Of a stretch of 64,000 bases of DNA, positions 50,796 through 59,170 are shown one piece after another (the first letter of the stretch is position 1; every line of letters begins with the position of its first letter). The position numbers and the translations under genes were made by a program. Source of the DNA: JASBTN01 sp965228805 (GTDB taxonomy: Bacteria; Pseudomonadota; Alphaproteobacteria; Rhodobacterales; Rhodobacteraceae); NCBI RefSeq assembly GCF_965228805.1, contig NZ_CBDDIE010000003.1, positions 124,001-188,000 of the forward strand. Direction: 5' to 3'. Below the pieces are notes generated by a model, which was not told the DNA's origin, did not search any database, and saw only the letters and a list, made by a program, of their open reading frames with translations.

Positions 50796-51524
50796 TTGAC
50801 CCGACACGAGATCATAGAGGTCCTGGACGGCTACCACCCGAGGCTCGGGAATACGGTGGCCCTGGGGATGAATGGTCTCATCCTGCTGTCGGCCCTGGCC
50901 ATCGCCTTGGAAACGGAACCCAGCCTGCCTGAGGGGCTGCGCCGTGGCCTGTTCAGCTTCGAGGTGGTCCTGCTGGGCATTTTCACCATCGAATACATCC
51001 TGCGCCTGACCTGCTCTCCCCGCCCGCTGAAATACGCCTTCAGCTTTTGGGGGCTGATCGACTTCCTGACCATCGTGCCCGCTATCGCTCTTCTGACCCC
51101 GCAATGGCAGGTGGTGCGTGCCTTCCGCCTGATCCGACTGGTGCGGCTGTTGAAGCTGTTCCGCACCTCACGTGCATTGAATCGGCTGATCCATGCCATG
51201 CATGAGGTGCGCGGAGAGTTGATGATTTTTGCCGTGGTTTCGGGCCTGATGCTTTATGTCGCCAGTGTTGGCATCTATATCTTCGAACACGAGGCCCAGC
51301 CGGAGGTCTTTACCTCGATCCCTGTCAGCCTTTGGTGGGCCGTCGCAAGCTTCACGACCGTGGGCTATGGCGATATGGTTCCGATAACCCTGGGCGGGAG
51401 GATTTTTACCACGCTCGTTCTTTTCACCGGTCTGGGCATCATTGCCGTGCCCTCGGCCATTGTAACCACCGCCCTTCTGGAAGCCGAGAAAGAGCTTCAT
51501 ACGGGCGGCACCAAACCTGACTGA
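50796..51524 (+). CDS. Voltage-gated-type potassium channel
   Basis: 242 residues from a TTG at 50796 (GAGG upstream); the frame is open to 50694 inside the permease gene. Six membrane helices; S4-like segment RAFRLIRLVRLLKLFRTSR (about 109-126) with regularly spaced arginines; pore selectivity filter TTVGYGDM at 187-194. Short cytoplasmic ends, no RCK or cyclic-nucleotide domain. Located between a permease and the binding-protein gene of a purine-type transporter, an odd insertion that may link transport to membrane potential or be incidental. Confidence 0.87.
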   Translation: MTRHEIIEVLDGYHPRLGNTVALGMNGLILLSALAIALETEPSLPEGLRRGLFSFEVVLLGIFTIEYILRLTCSPRPLKYAFSFWGLIDFLTIVPAIALLTPQWQVVRAFRLIRLVRLLKLFRTSRALNRLIHAMHEVRGELMIFAVVSGLMLYVASVGIYIFEHEAQPEVFTSIPVSLWWAVASFTTVGYGDMVPITLGGRIFTTLVLFTGLGIIAVPSAIVTTALLEAEKELHTGGTKPD

Positions 51525-51543
51525 ACCATCAAGGGAGATTGAT

Positions 51544-52629
51544 ATGCGTTCCATGAAAACTCTTCTGGCCTCGGCCGCCATGGCGATTGGCCTGGCCGGT
51601 GCGGCCCAGGCTGACGACCCGACCAAGGTCGGCTTCATCTATGTGGGCCCCGTCGGCGACGGTGGCTGGACCTATGAACACAACCAGGGTCGCCTGGCCG
51701 TCGAAGAGCATTTCGGCGACAAGGTTGAAACCGTGTACCAGGAAAGCGTGCCGGAAGGGGCCGACGCCGAACGTGCGATCACCCAGATGGCGCTGGCCGG
51801 GGCCGACCTGATCTTTACCACCTCGTTTGGCTACATGGACCCGACCATCAACGTCGCTGCCAAGTTCCCGAACGTGAAGTTCGAGCACGCCACCGGCTAC
51901 AAGCAGGCGGACAACGTGTCGGTCTATTCGGCCCGTTTCTATGAAGGTCGCGCCGTACAGGGCCACATTGCCGGCAAGATGACCGAGTCGAACATCATCG
52001 GCTACATCGCCTCCTTCCCGATCCCCGAGGTCGTCCGCGGCATCAACTCGGCCTATATCCACGCCAAACGCGTGAACCCGGATGTGCAGTTCAAGATCAT
52101 CTGGGCCTACACCTGGTTCGACCCGGCGAAGGAAGCCGACGCGGCCAAGGCGCTGATCGAACAGGGCGCCGACGTGATCCTGCAGCACACTGACTCGACC
52201 GCCCCGCAGGCCGCCGCCCAGGAAGCCGGTAACGTGATCACCTTCGGCCAGGCCTCGGACATGGGTGAATATGCGCCGCATCCGCGCGTGAGCTCGATCA
52301 TCGACGCCTGGGCCCCCTATTACATCGCCCGCACCCAGGCGGTGATGGACGGCACCTGGGAGAGCGTTTCGACCTGGGACGGCATCGGCGCCGGCATGGT
52401 CGGCATCGGTGAGATCTCCGACGCGGTTCCGGCTGACGTGAAAGCCGAAGCCGAAGCGCTGCGTGACGCGCTGGGCTCGGGTGAATACCACGCCTTTACC
52501 GGTCCGCTGAACAAGCAGGACGGCACCCCCTGGCTGGCCGCGGGCGAGACCGCATCCGACTATGGTGACGACGGGCTTGCTGGCATGAACTTCTATGTCG
52601 AAGGCCTGGAAGGCGAAATCCCGCAGTAA
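51544..52629 (+). CDS. BMP-family ABC transporter substrate-binding protein
   Basis: 361 residues with a type I signal peptide (MRSMKTLLASAAMAIGLAGAAQA); no lipobox, unlike PnrA/BmpA lipoproteins. Mature part has KVGFIYVGPVGDGGWTYEHNQGR, typical of the BMP/Med family, plus GADLIFTTSFGYMDP and VSVYSARFYEGRAVQG. Expected to bind a nucleoside or purine base in the periplasm; association with xdhABC favours xanthine/hypoxanthine-type ligands. GGGAGA precedes the ATG. Confidence 0.92.
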   Translation: MRSMKTLLASAAMAIGLAGAAQADDPTKVGFIYVGPVGDGGWTYEHNQGRLAVEEHFGDKVETVYQESVPEGADAERAITQMALAGADLIFTTSFGYMDPTINVAAKFPNVKFEHATGYKQADNVSVYSARFYEGRAVQGHIAGKMTESNIIGYIASFPIPEVVRGINSAYIHAKRVNPDVQFKIIWAYTWFDPAKEADAAKALIEQGADVILQHTDSTAPQAAAQEAGNVITFGQASDMGEYAPHPRVSSIIDAWAPYYIARTQAVMDGTWESVSTWDGIGAGMVGIGEISDAVPADVKAEAEALRDALGSGEYHAFTGPLNKQDGTPWLAAGETASDYGDDGLAGMNFYVEGLEGEIPQ

Positions 52630-52645
52630 GAGCCGCAGGCTCTTA
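52627..52645 (+). repeat. Hairpin spanning the BMP gene stop codon
   Basis: TAAGAGCC (52627-52634), loop GCA, GGCTCTTA (52638-52645): the stop TAA opens a perfect 8-bp stem. First of five palindromes in the 267-bp gap up to 52896. Confidence 0.5.
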
Positions 52646-52684
52646 CCCCGCGGCCCGGCGCAGCCGGGACGGTAAAGCCAAGCG

Positions 52685-52710
52685 AAGCCCCCGCTCAGGC
52701 GGGGGCTTTT
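52685..52710 (+). terminator. Terminator of the xdh/BMP operon
   Basis: AAGCCCCCGC (52685-52694), loop TCAG, GCGGGGGCTT (52699-52708) and further TT: 10-bp GC stem with a T-run, 55 bp after the BMP stop. Confidence 0.85.
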
Positions 52711-52750
52711 CCGTTTGGCAACGCCAGCCATGGGCGATGTCGCCTGCGGC

Positions 52751-52836
52751 GGGCGGGGCGCTCCCGCCCTTCGAGCGGCGCAGCTGCGCTGCTTGCCGAA
52801 GGTTGGGCGTGGCGCGTTTTGCTGCGCAAAACGCGC
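52751..52836. repeat. Tandem palindromes before the FAD oxidoreductase gene
   Basis: GGGCGGG/CCCGCCC (52751-52769), AGCGGCGCAG/CTGCGCTGCT (52774-52793, one mismatch) and GCGCGTTTTGC-TGC-GCAAAACGCGC (52812-52836, perfect 11-bp stem) follow one another within 86 bp. Looks like a mosaic REP-type element. No gene in the gap. Confidence 0.5.
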
Positions 52837-52896
52837 TTCCCCCCGCTCAGGGTCCATGACAATCTCCGCGCAAGCGGTCCAAGGGGAGCGGAGCTC

Positions 52897-53973
52897 ATGA
52901 GCCAAGAGAGCGATTTCATTGTCATCGGCGGCGGCATCGCCGGTGTTTCGGCGGGCGCAGCCCTGTCGGCGCTCGGCAAGGTCACTCTACTGGAGGCGGA
53001 AAGCGCACTCGGCTACCACGCCTCGGGTCGCTCGGCGGCTCTGTTCGTCGAGGGCTACGGCAACCCGGCGGTGCGTGCCCTGACAACCGCCTCCTATGAC
53101 TACCACCACCAGGTCGGGGTCTTGTCCGATCGCGGGTTGATGCTGGTGGCCGGAGCGGAGCGCGCGGAGGAATTCGGACAGGAATACCGCGATATGCATC
53201 TGGAGCCAATCGGTTTGGACGAGGCGCTTACCAGAATGCCCATCCTGAACCCGGGCCGAATCGCTCACGCGGCCTTCAGCACGGATATCTGGGACATCGA
53301 CACCGACCTATTGTTGCAGGGTTACGCACGGATCCTACGCGCACATGGCGAGATCGTGACCGGGGCCAGGGTGGAGGCGATCATGCGTACCCCCACAGGC
53401 TGGGAAGTCATAGCGGACGAGCGGGACTACACCGCAAAGAAACTGATCAACGCCGCCGGGGCCTGGGTCGACGACGTGGCGCGCATGGCCGGGGTCCAGC
53501 CACTGGGCTTCACGCCCCTGCGCCGCTCGATGGCGCGCCTTCCGGCGCCGGGCGGGCGCAACGTCTCGGCCTGGCCGATGGTCTTCGGCTCCGGCAATGC
53601 CTGGTATGCCAAGCCGGATGCAGGTGCACTGCTGGTGTCACCCAGCGAGGAGGATCCCTGCGACCCTCATGATGCCTGGGCCGATGACATGGTCCTGGCC
53701 GAGGGGCTGGCACGGTATGAGGAGATGGTCACCGAACCGGTGACCCGGCTGATTTCGAACTGGGCCGGACTGCGCACCTTCGCCCCCGACCGCAACCTTG
53801 TGATCGGCCCCGACGCGCGTGACCCCAACTTCCTGTGGTGCGCGGGTCAGGGCGGATACGGGTTCCAGACCGCCCCTGCGACCGCAATACTGCTGGCCGA
53901 TCTGGTCTCCGGCGCCAAAAGCGAGTTGCCGCTCGAAGCCCTTGAAAACCTGCGTCCAGACCGCCTCGGCTGA
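52897..53973 (+). CDS. FAD-dependent oxidoreductase of the DAO family (D-amino-acid/glycine oxidase type)
   Basis: 358 residues from ATG 52897 (AAGGGGAG upstream). Begins SDFIVIGGGIAGVSAGAALSAL (FAD dinucleotide motif), has LGYHASGRSAALFVEGYGNP, LINAAGAWVDDVARMAG and the C-terminal FLWCAGQGGYGFQTAPA that contacts flavin. The GRSAALF and GYGNP pattern resembles DauA-type D-arginine dehydrogenase. Deaminates an amino acid or secondary amine; exact substrate unknown. Own transcript after the upstream terminator. Confidence 0.85.
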   Translation: MSQESDFIVIGGGIAGVSAGAALSALGKVTLLEAESALGYHASGRSAALFVEGYGNPAVRALTTASYDYHHQVGVLSDRGLMLVAGAERAEEFGQEYRDMHLEPIGLDEALTRMPILNPGRIAHAAFSTDIWDIDTDLLLQGYARILRAHGEIVTGARVEAIMRTPTGWEVIADERDYTAKKLINAAGAWVDDVARMAGVQPLGFTPLRRSMARLPAPGGRNVSAWPMVFGSGNAWYAKPDAGALLVSPSEEDPCDPHDAWADDMVLAEGLARYEEMVTEPVTRLISNWAGLRTFAPDRNLVIGPDARDPNFLWCAGQGGYGFQTAPATAILLADLVSGAKSELPLEALENLRPDRLG

Positions 53974-54020
53974 TTAGTCGAAAGGATAAAACTGTTTAGA
54001 ATTTTCGGCATCCCGTGAGC

Positions 54021-54044
54021 GCAAACCCTTTCTTGAGGGTTTGC
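54021..54044 (+). terminator. Hairpin after the FAD oxidoreductase gene
   Basis: GCAAACCCT (54021-54029), loop TTCTTG, AGGGTTTGC (54036-54044): perfect 9-bp stem, 47 bp after the stop and 40 bp before the next gene. No T-run follows. Confidence 0.5.
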
Positions 54045-54084
54045 GGACAACCCTTCCCGGACCACCACTCAGGAAGGGACCAAT

Positions 54085-54855
54085 ATGACCAAGACGACCA
54101 CCGCTTTGACCCTGTCTCTCACCATGATGGCAGGAGCCGCCGCCGCTGACGACATACTCGTGATCGGGGCAGACCTGCCACCAATGATGATGGCGGGCGG
54201 CGACGGGCGCGAGGCGGAGATCATTCGCACCACGCTGGAACGCTGTGGCCACAGCGTGACCTGGGAACTGCAGCCCTTTACCCGCCACTGGGCCAGTTTC
54301 GACGCCGGCAGGGGCGACGCGGTAACCACCGTGCCCATGGGCATGCCCACCGCCGGAACCGCCAGCGTGGCCTATGTGAACTATCAGAACGGCGTCTCGT
54401 TCCTGGGGGCGCAAACCCCGGTCACCAGCCTTGGCGACCTTGCCGGGCGTAGCGTGGTGACGTTCCAAGGCGCCTCCGACATCCTGCCCGACCTGGGGGC
54501 GGCGACCGACAGTTTCTCGAGCTACCGCGAAGTGACCGACCAGATGGTGCACAGCCAGCTTCTGTTCTCGGGCCGGATCGACGCAGTGGTGGGCGACGGC
54601 ATGATCTTTGCCGAATACAATCGGCAACTGGCGGCCAATGGCGACAACCTGGGATTCGATCCGAACCAGCACGTGCGTTTCAACGCCACCTTCGCACCGT
54701 CGAGCTACACCATGGCCTTCCGCAACCCTGCACATGCGGCGGATTTCGACCGCTGCTTCGCCGAAGCCACCACGGACGGCACCATCCAGGCGATCAATAC
54801 GAAATGGGCAGATCGCTACCGCGACGTGCTGGGCGACCAGTACATGGGCTACTGA
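54085..54855 (+). CDS. Orphan periplasmic solute-binding protein (SBP_bac_3-like)
   Basis: 256 residues with signal peptide MTKTTTALTLSLTMMAGAAAA. The mature chain follows the amino-acid-type type II binding fold: DDILVIGADLPPMM, SLGDLAGRSVVTFQGASDILPD and GRIDAVVGDGMIFAEY. It has no transporter genes nearby; a chemoreceptor follows. It may serve a chemosensor or a transporter encoded elsewhere. AGGAAG precedes the ATG. Confidence 0.82.
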   Translation: MTKTTTALTLSLTMMAGAAAADDILVIGADLPPMMMAGGDGREAEIIRTTLERCGHSVTWELQPFTRHWASFDAGRGDAVTTVPMGMPTAGTASVAYVNYQNGVSFLGAQTPVTSLGDLAGRSVVTFQGASDILPDLGAATDSFSSYREVTDQMVHSQLLFSGRIDAVVGDGMIFAEYNRQLAANGDNLGFDPNQHVRFNATFAPSSYTMAFRNPAHAADFDRCFAEATTDGTIQAINTKWADRYRDVLGDQYMGY

Positions 54856-54872
54856 GCCCGCCGCGATTCAAG

Positions 54873-54890
54873 GGGCCGCGGACGCGGCCC
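54873..54890 (+). terminator. Hairpin between the binding protein and chemoreceptor genes
   Basis: GGGCCGCG (54873-54880), GA, CGCGGCCC (54883-54890): perfect 8-bp stem with a 2-base loop, 17 bp after the stop. No T-run; may only partially terminate. Confidence 0.5.
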
Positions 54891-54917
54891 TCCCCCGACG
54901 CTTGAAGGAAGCCCCGC

Positions 54918-56822
54918 ATGACACAGCCCCTCCGCCTCCATTCCGTGAAGACCCGAATCCTCGGCTCGATTCTCGGCGCCCTGTTCCTGTTCATCGCGGG
55001 CTACACGCTGTTCTGGTCCACCCGATACACTCATCAGCTCGAAGCCACGTTCGAAGAGGAAATCACCCTGGCTCCGCATTTCCTGGCGGCCCCCATCTCC
55101 GATGCCATCTGGAACTTTCAGCCGGATATTGCGGCACATTCCTTGCAGGGGCTCGACGCCCTTTCCTTTACCGAATTTGCCCGGGTCATCGTGCGCGACG
55201 ACGTGATGGCGGAATTCCTCGCGTTGGAGGCCTGGAAACCGCACTGGGACGGGGCGATCGGGCGGTTTGACCTGGCATCAACCGAAGAGCAGATCCGCAC
55301 CGAGGGGCACGAAACCTTCATCGCCGAACCGCTTCTGACCGAGGAGGGCGAGCTTCTGGGGCAACTGGTCATCGGCTTTTCGCGCAGCGAGATCGAGGGC
55401 TTGATCCGCAGCGCCTATATCCAGGCCGGCGCAATCGGTCTGGGCATCTTCGTCGTCTTTGCGGCATTGGCCCTGTTCATCTCGAACTCAGTCACCGGGC
55501 CGTTGAACCGGGTGATTGCCCTGATCGACCGGATGCGCGACGGGGACACGGATTGGCACGCGGAAGATGCCGACCGACATGACGAGTTCGGTAAGCTGGG
55601 CCAGGCGGTCGAGGAGTTCCGCGACAACCTTCTGGACAAGCAGCGTCTGGAGCGGGAGGAGGCCGAGGCGCGTCAGCAGCAGCAAGAACTGAACGCCCGC
55701 CTTGCGAAAGAGGAAAAGGCTCGGGAAGAAGAGGCCCGCCGCGCCCGCGAGGAACGGGACGCTATCGAAGCGCAGGAGGCGGAACGCCAGGCTCAGGAAG
55801 AAGCCCGCCAGCGGGCCGAACGCGAGGCCCGCGCGGCAGAACAGCAGGCAGTCGTGACCGCCCTGGCCGATGGGCTTGGCGCGCTCGCCGCCGGGCGACT
55901 GACCTTTCGGCTGGAAACACCCTTTGCCGAGGGCTACGAGAAACTCCGCACCGATTTCAACGACGCCATTGGCGCTCTCCAGGCGGCCTTGCTGACGATT
56001 GCCGCCAATGGGGATGAGATCAACCGCAATACGACCGAAATCTCGACTGCCGCGAGCGACCTGGCGCGGCGCACCGAAACCACGGCGGCAACACTGGAAC
56101 AGACAGCCTCCGCCCTGGACAGCATAACCGGGTCGGTTCAGCAAAGCGCCGAGGGGGCCAAGCGCGCCGATGACGTGGTGCGTGACATTCGCGCCAAGTC
56201 GGAAAACAGCGGAAAGGTCGTACGCAACGCGGTCAACAGCATGGCCGGCATCAAGGAGAGCTCGGACAAGATTGCCAAGGTGATCGAAGTGATCGACGGG
56301 GTCGCGTTCCAGACCAACCTATTGGCCTTGAATGCCGGGGTTGAGGCTGCCCGTGCGGGCGAGGCCGGGCGTGGGTTCGCCGTGGTGGCGCAGGAGGTGC
56401 GCGACCTATCCCAGCGTACCGCCGCCGCAGCACAGGAGGTGGGCGACTTGATTCGCATCAGCTCGGATCAGGTGGACCAAGGCGTGCAATCCGTGGACGA
56501 GGCTGGGCGCGCACTGGACAACATCCTGCACAGCATCCTTGATATCTCCAGCTTCGTGTCGGAAATCGCCAGCTCGGCCGTGGAACAGTCCACTGGGATT
56601 TCCGAAATCAACACCGCGATCACCCAGCTGGATTCGGCAACGCAACAGAATGCGGCCATGTTCGAAGAGACCACCGCAGCCAGCCAAGCCCTGAACGGCG
56701 AGGCCATGTCGTTGAGCGAAGCCCTTGCCCATTTTGACACGGGCCTGGGCCAGATCACACAGGCGGCAGACACAGGCACACCAGACGAGACTGCCCTTTG
56801 GCGCAGCCAACGCACCGGGTAG
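54918..56822 (+). CDS. Methyl-accepting chemotaxis protein
   Basis: 634 residues. Helix 1 at about 12-31, periplasmic sensor about 32-168 (contains APISDAIWNFQPDIAAHSLQG), helix 2 about 169-190, HAMP about 191-245 (ISNSVTGPLNRVIALIDRMR), then an unusually charged coiled coil of about 75 residues (rich in REEAEARQQQQ and AREEEARRAREE), a second HAMP-like GALAAGRLTFRLE and the signalling hairpin KVIEVIDGVAFQTNLLALNA ... EAGRGFAVVAQEVR. No C-terminal CheR-binding pentapeptide. Signals to CheA/CheW elsewhere. Ligand unknown; the preceding binding protein is a candidate partner. Confidence 0.93.
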   Translation: MTQPLRLHSVKTRILGSILGALFLFIAGYTLFWSTRYTHQLEATFEEEITLAPHFLAAPISDAIWNFQPDIAAHSLQGLDALSFTEFARVIVRDDVMAEFLALEAWKPHWDGAIGRFDLASTEEQIRTEGHETFIAEPLLTEEGELLGQLVIGFSRSEIEGLIRSAYIQAGAIGLGIFVVFAALALFISNSVTGPLNRVIALIDRMRDGDTDWHAEDADRHDEFGKLGQAVEEFRDNLLDKQRLEREEAEARQQQQELNARLAKEEKAREEEARRAREERDAIEAQEAERQAQEEARQRAEREARAAEQQAVVTALADGLGALAAGRLTFRLETPFAEGYEKLRTDFNDAIGALQAALLTIAANGDEINRNTTEISTAASDLARRTETTAATLEQTASALDSITGSVQQSAEGAKRADDVVRDIRAKSENSGKVVRNAVNSMAGIKESSDKIAKVIEVIDGVAFQTNLLALNAGVEAARAGEAGRGFAVVAQEVRDLSQRTAAAAQEVGDLIRISSDQVDQGVQSVDEAGRALDNILHSILDISSFVSEIASSAVEQSTGISEINTAITQLDSATQQNAAMFEETTAASQALNGEAMSLSEALAHFDTGLGQITQAADTGTPDETALWRSQRTG

Positions 56823-56879
56823 GCCCCCGCGCACCAGCCGGGCTTTGACATCCCGCCCGGGGGCGGCCAACATGCGCCC

Positions 56880-57365
56880 ATGGCGGAACTTCTGATCGTC
56901 TACCACTCCCGTACCGGCGGCAGTCGACAGATGGCCGAAGCCGCTGCCGAAGCCGCGCGCGCCCACCTGTCCTGTACGCTTTTGCGTGCGGATGAGGCAG
57001 GGTCGGAACACCTTCTTTCAGCGGACGGATATCTTTTCGTCGCACCGGAGAACCTGGCCACCCTGTCAGGGCTGATGAAGGAGTTCTTCGACCGCTGCTA
57101 CTATCCAGTTCTGGGCCGGATCGAGGGGCGCCCCTATGCACAGATGATCTGCGCCGGGTCCGACGGGCAAGGCGCAGCAAGACAACTGGCGCGCATCGCC
57201 ACGGGCTGGCGCCTGCGTGAGGTTCAACCGCCCCTGATCATCTGCACCCACGCGCAAACGCCGGAGCAGATCCTGGCGCAAAAGACCCTAACCGAGGCGC
57301 AGATCTCCCAGGCACGGGAGTTGGGAGAAGCGTTCGGCGCGGGACTTGAAATGGGAGTGTTCTAA
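56880..57365 (+). CDS. Flavodoxin-family NAD(P)H oxidoreductase
   Basis: 161 residues. Begins AELLIVYHSRTGGSRQMAEAA, the flavodoxin FMN-phosphate loop, with VAPENLATLSGLMKEFFDRC as the second FMN loop and ICAGSDGQGAARQLARIATGW following. Cytosolic FMN-binding protein of the WrbA/flavodoxin type; partner unknown. No Shine-Dalgarno of note before ATG 56880. Confidence 0.82.
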   Translation: MAELLIVYHSRTGGSRQMAEAAAEAARAHLSCTLLRADEAGSEHLLSADGYLFVAPENLATLSGLMKEFFDRCYYPVLGRIEGRPYAQMICAGSDGQGAARQLARIATGWRLREVQPPLIICTHAQTPEQILAQKTLTEAQISQARELGEAFGAGLEMGVF

Positions 57366-57442
57366 CCCGTCGACGTGAGCAGCTTTTCAACCAACGCCCC
57401 GGCAGCCTCTTCTCAATCAGTACCCCCTGAGAACATTCATCA

Positions 57443-57911
57443 ATGATCTATGACACGCTCTTCCACGGGCTCGCGCTCACCGCTTCCCTGACGTTCCTTT
57501 GCGGCATTTTCTACCTGATTTTGGCCGGCCAAGTCGCAATGGGCCTGCCGCCCCTCTACCGTCATATGGGCAGGACGTTTGGCTTCCTGCCGTCGCCAGC
57601 AGGACGTGCCTTTCGACAGCGGCTATTTTAGCAAAGGTATCGTCCTGAACCTTATCATAGCGATCATGTCAATCTGGGCGCAGGATTTTACGGGGATCGA
57701 CGGCTTCGCCGTGCTGGGGTTCGGCTTGATCGGGGTCATGGCGTTCCGGGCTGGATGGCATGTGCGCCACCGTTTGCGAGAGCAGACCGGCGGCCCCCTG
57801 TACCTCCTCTGGCATCCGCTCACCCCACGCTGGCCCATGTGGCAATTCGACCTTTGGACGCTTGGCGTCGTGGGGCTCATCGGGACGTTCTTCTTAACCT
57901 CCCAAACATAA
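57443..57911 (+). pseudogene. Frameshifted small membrane protein gene
   Basis: Frame 1 (57443-57631) encodes MIYDTLFHGLALTASLTFLC and a second half ending QRLF stop. Frame 2, shifted by +1 and open from 57579 to 57911, continues with PFDSGYFSKGIVLNLIIAIM, a second and third hydrophobic stretch and a stop. Together they would make one protein of about 155 residues with three or four helices and no stop between. The shift falls between about 57585 and 57625. Alternatives are two overlapping genes or a sequencing error. Not assigned to a family. Confidence 0.5.
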
Positions 57912-58004
57912 GCTGTGCCACCTATGGTACGTCCAGGCACGGACAAGGGCTTCTCTTCGAAGGAAGCCGATCCAAGGCCTCCCCACCCTGCACAGGCCTT
58001 CTGA

Positions 58005-58985
58005 TCAGTTGCAGATTGGCAGAGGCTTTGGCGTATATTGCGGCAAGGAGTCCCGCCACGCGTTGATGATTGGCTGCAGGTCGCGCTTGGGCCAGAACCT
58101 GGGTGTGCCGATGTGATTCAGACATTGAGCGTTCCAGTAAAGACCAGCCTGTACGAGCGATTGCCGCTTCCGTACCGCCGCCGCAACCGCGTCGACATCA
58201 CCAGATTCCGGATAGATATAGAGCGTCGTCGGGTTCCCTTCGACCAAAGCAAGGATCTCGGCCGACACCTCCTCCGACCAGGTCGTGCACCCGTTGCTAC
58301 GCCCACCGGTATAATCCACCAGACGCCCGTAGGGGACATAGCCCTCGTCATCGGCATGGGGGCTGTCCGGCTTCTGGAACCGGCACTGCCATTTCAGGAA
58401 CCTGGCCTGATGCCCGCCAATCGCCCTCTCCCGGGCGTTGTCCGTTTCGCCTTCCCCATCGAACAGCAGAAAGGTGCGATAGAAAGGCACCCTTTCGCCG
58501 GATTGGGTGAAATATCCCTTGAACGAGGTGCGAGTCTCGGCCGTCACATAGGCCCCGCCTGCGGTCAGCTTCGAGCCCTCGGCATTGCTGAAATTCTTGG
58601 CGCACTGGCGTCCGTTCGAGAAGTTCGCACGCTGCAACTTCCGCCCATTGCCATAGCCGGATGAGACAGCACGAAAGGATTTCTCGGCTTCACAGATGAT
58701 GTAAAAGCGGCGGCCCGGCTCCCCGCCGGGTCCGGCGCTTGGGCGTGTTGCATCCATGGCAAGGTAGCAGGGATTGCTGACCGCGCCTTCACGTAGCTTC
58801 CTCTGATGCAGCAATCGCGCCCTTTGCAGGATCACCGGCGCGATCTTGCCCTCTCCCGTGCCGACATGGTTCTGTAACCAATCCGGAATGTCCTCGGAAC
58901 GCTCGGTTGCCAGGGCCGAAGACGCCATCAACAGCAGGGCGCTGACAGTGGCCACAACAGTGAGGTGGAGTGTTTTCGGCAGCAA
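58005..58985 (-). CDS. L,D-transpeptidase-like (YkuD-type) secreted protein
   Basis: 326 residues with signal peptide (MLPKTLHLTVVATVSALLLMASSALA). Central strand-rich region FYIICEAEKSFRAVSSGYGNG, His192 in IGGHQARFLK, and Cys233 in GGRSNGCTTWS give the His...S-x-G-C arrangement of YkuD-type murein transpeptidases/endopeptidases. A C-terminal extension of about 90 residues follows. Would act on peptidoglycan in the periplasm. Leftward, after tonB with a 185-bp gap. Family assignment by motif only. Confidence 0.65.
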   Translation of the reverse strand: MLPKTLHLTVVATVSALLLMASSALATERSEDIPDWLQNHVGTGEGKIAPVILQRARLLHQRKLREGAVSNPCYLAMDATRPSAGPGGEPGRRFYIICEAEKSFRAVSSGYGNGRKLQRANFSNGRQCAKNFSNAEGSKLTAGGAYVTAETRTSFKGYFTQSGERVPFYRTFLLFDGEGETDNARERAIGGHQARFLKWQCRFQKPDSPHADDEGYVPYGRLVDYTGGRSNGCTTWSEEVSAEILALVEGNPTTLYIYPESGDVDAVAAAVRKRQSLVQAGLYWNAQCLNHIGTPRFWPKRDLQPIINAWRDSLPQYTPKPLPICN

Positions 58986-59050
58986 TGAACAATCTCCTGC
59001 AGAACGCGTCCTTGTGACAGGAGTAGCAGAGGCGAGGTGCAGCCGTAAAT

Positions 59051-59069
59051 CCGGGACGCGGGATCCCGG
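59051..59069 (-). terminator. Hairpin downstream of tonB
   Basis: CCGGGA (59051-59056) pairs with TCCCGG (59064-59069) over a 7-base loop, 100 bp after the tonB stop on the minus strand. Weak; no U-run. Confidence 0.3.
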
Positions 59070-59170
59070 GTACTCTCGGCGTTGTGCTGCTTGCAGAGGG
59101 TCAACAGCCCGGTCTTGAGCGAGGCGCGAACAGGGCCCCAGATCCGGCGATGAACGCCAGGCACCAGCAC

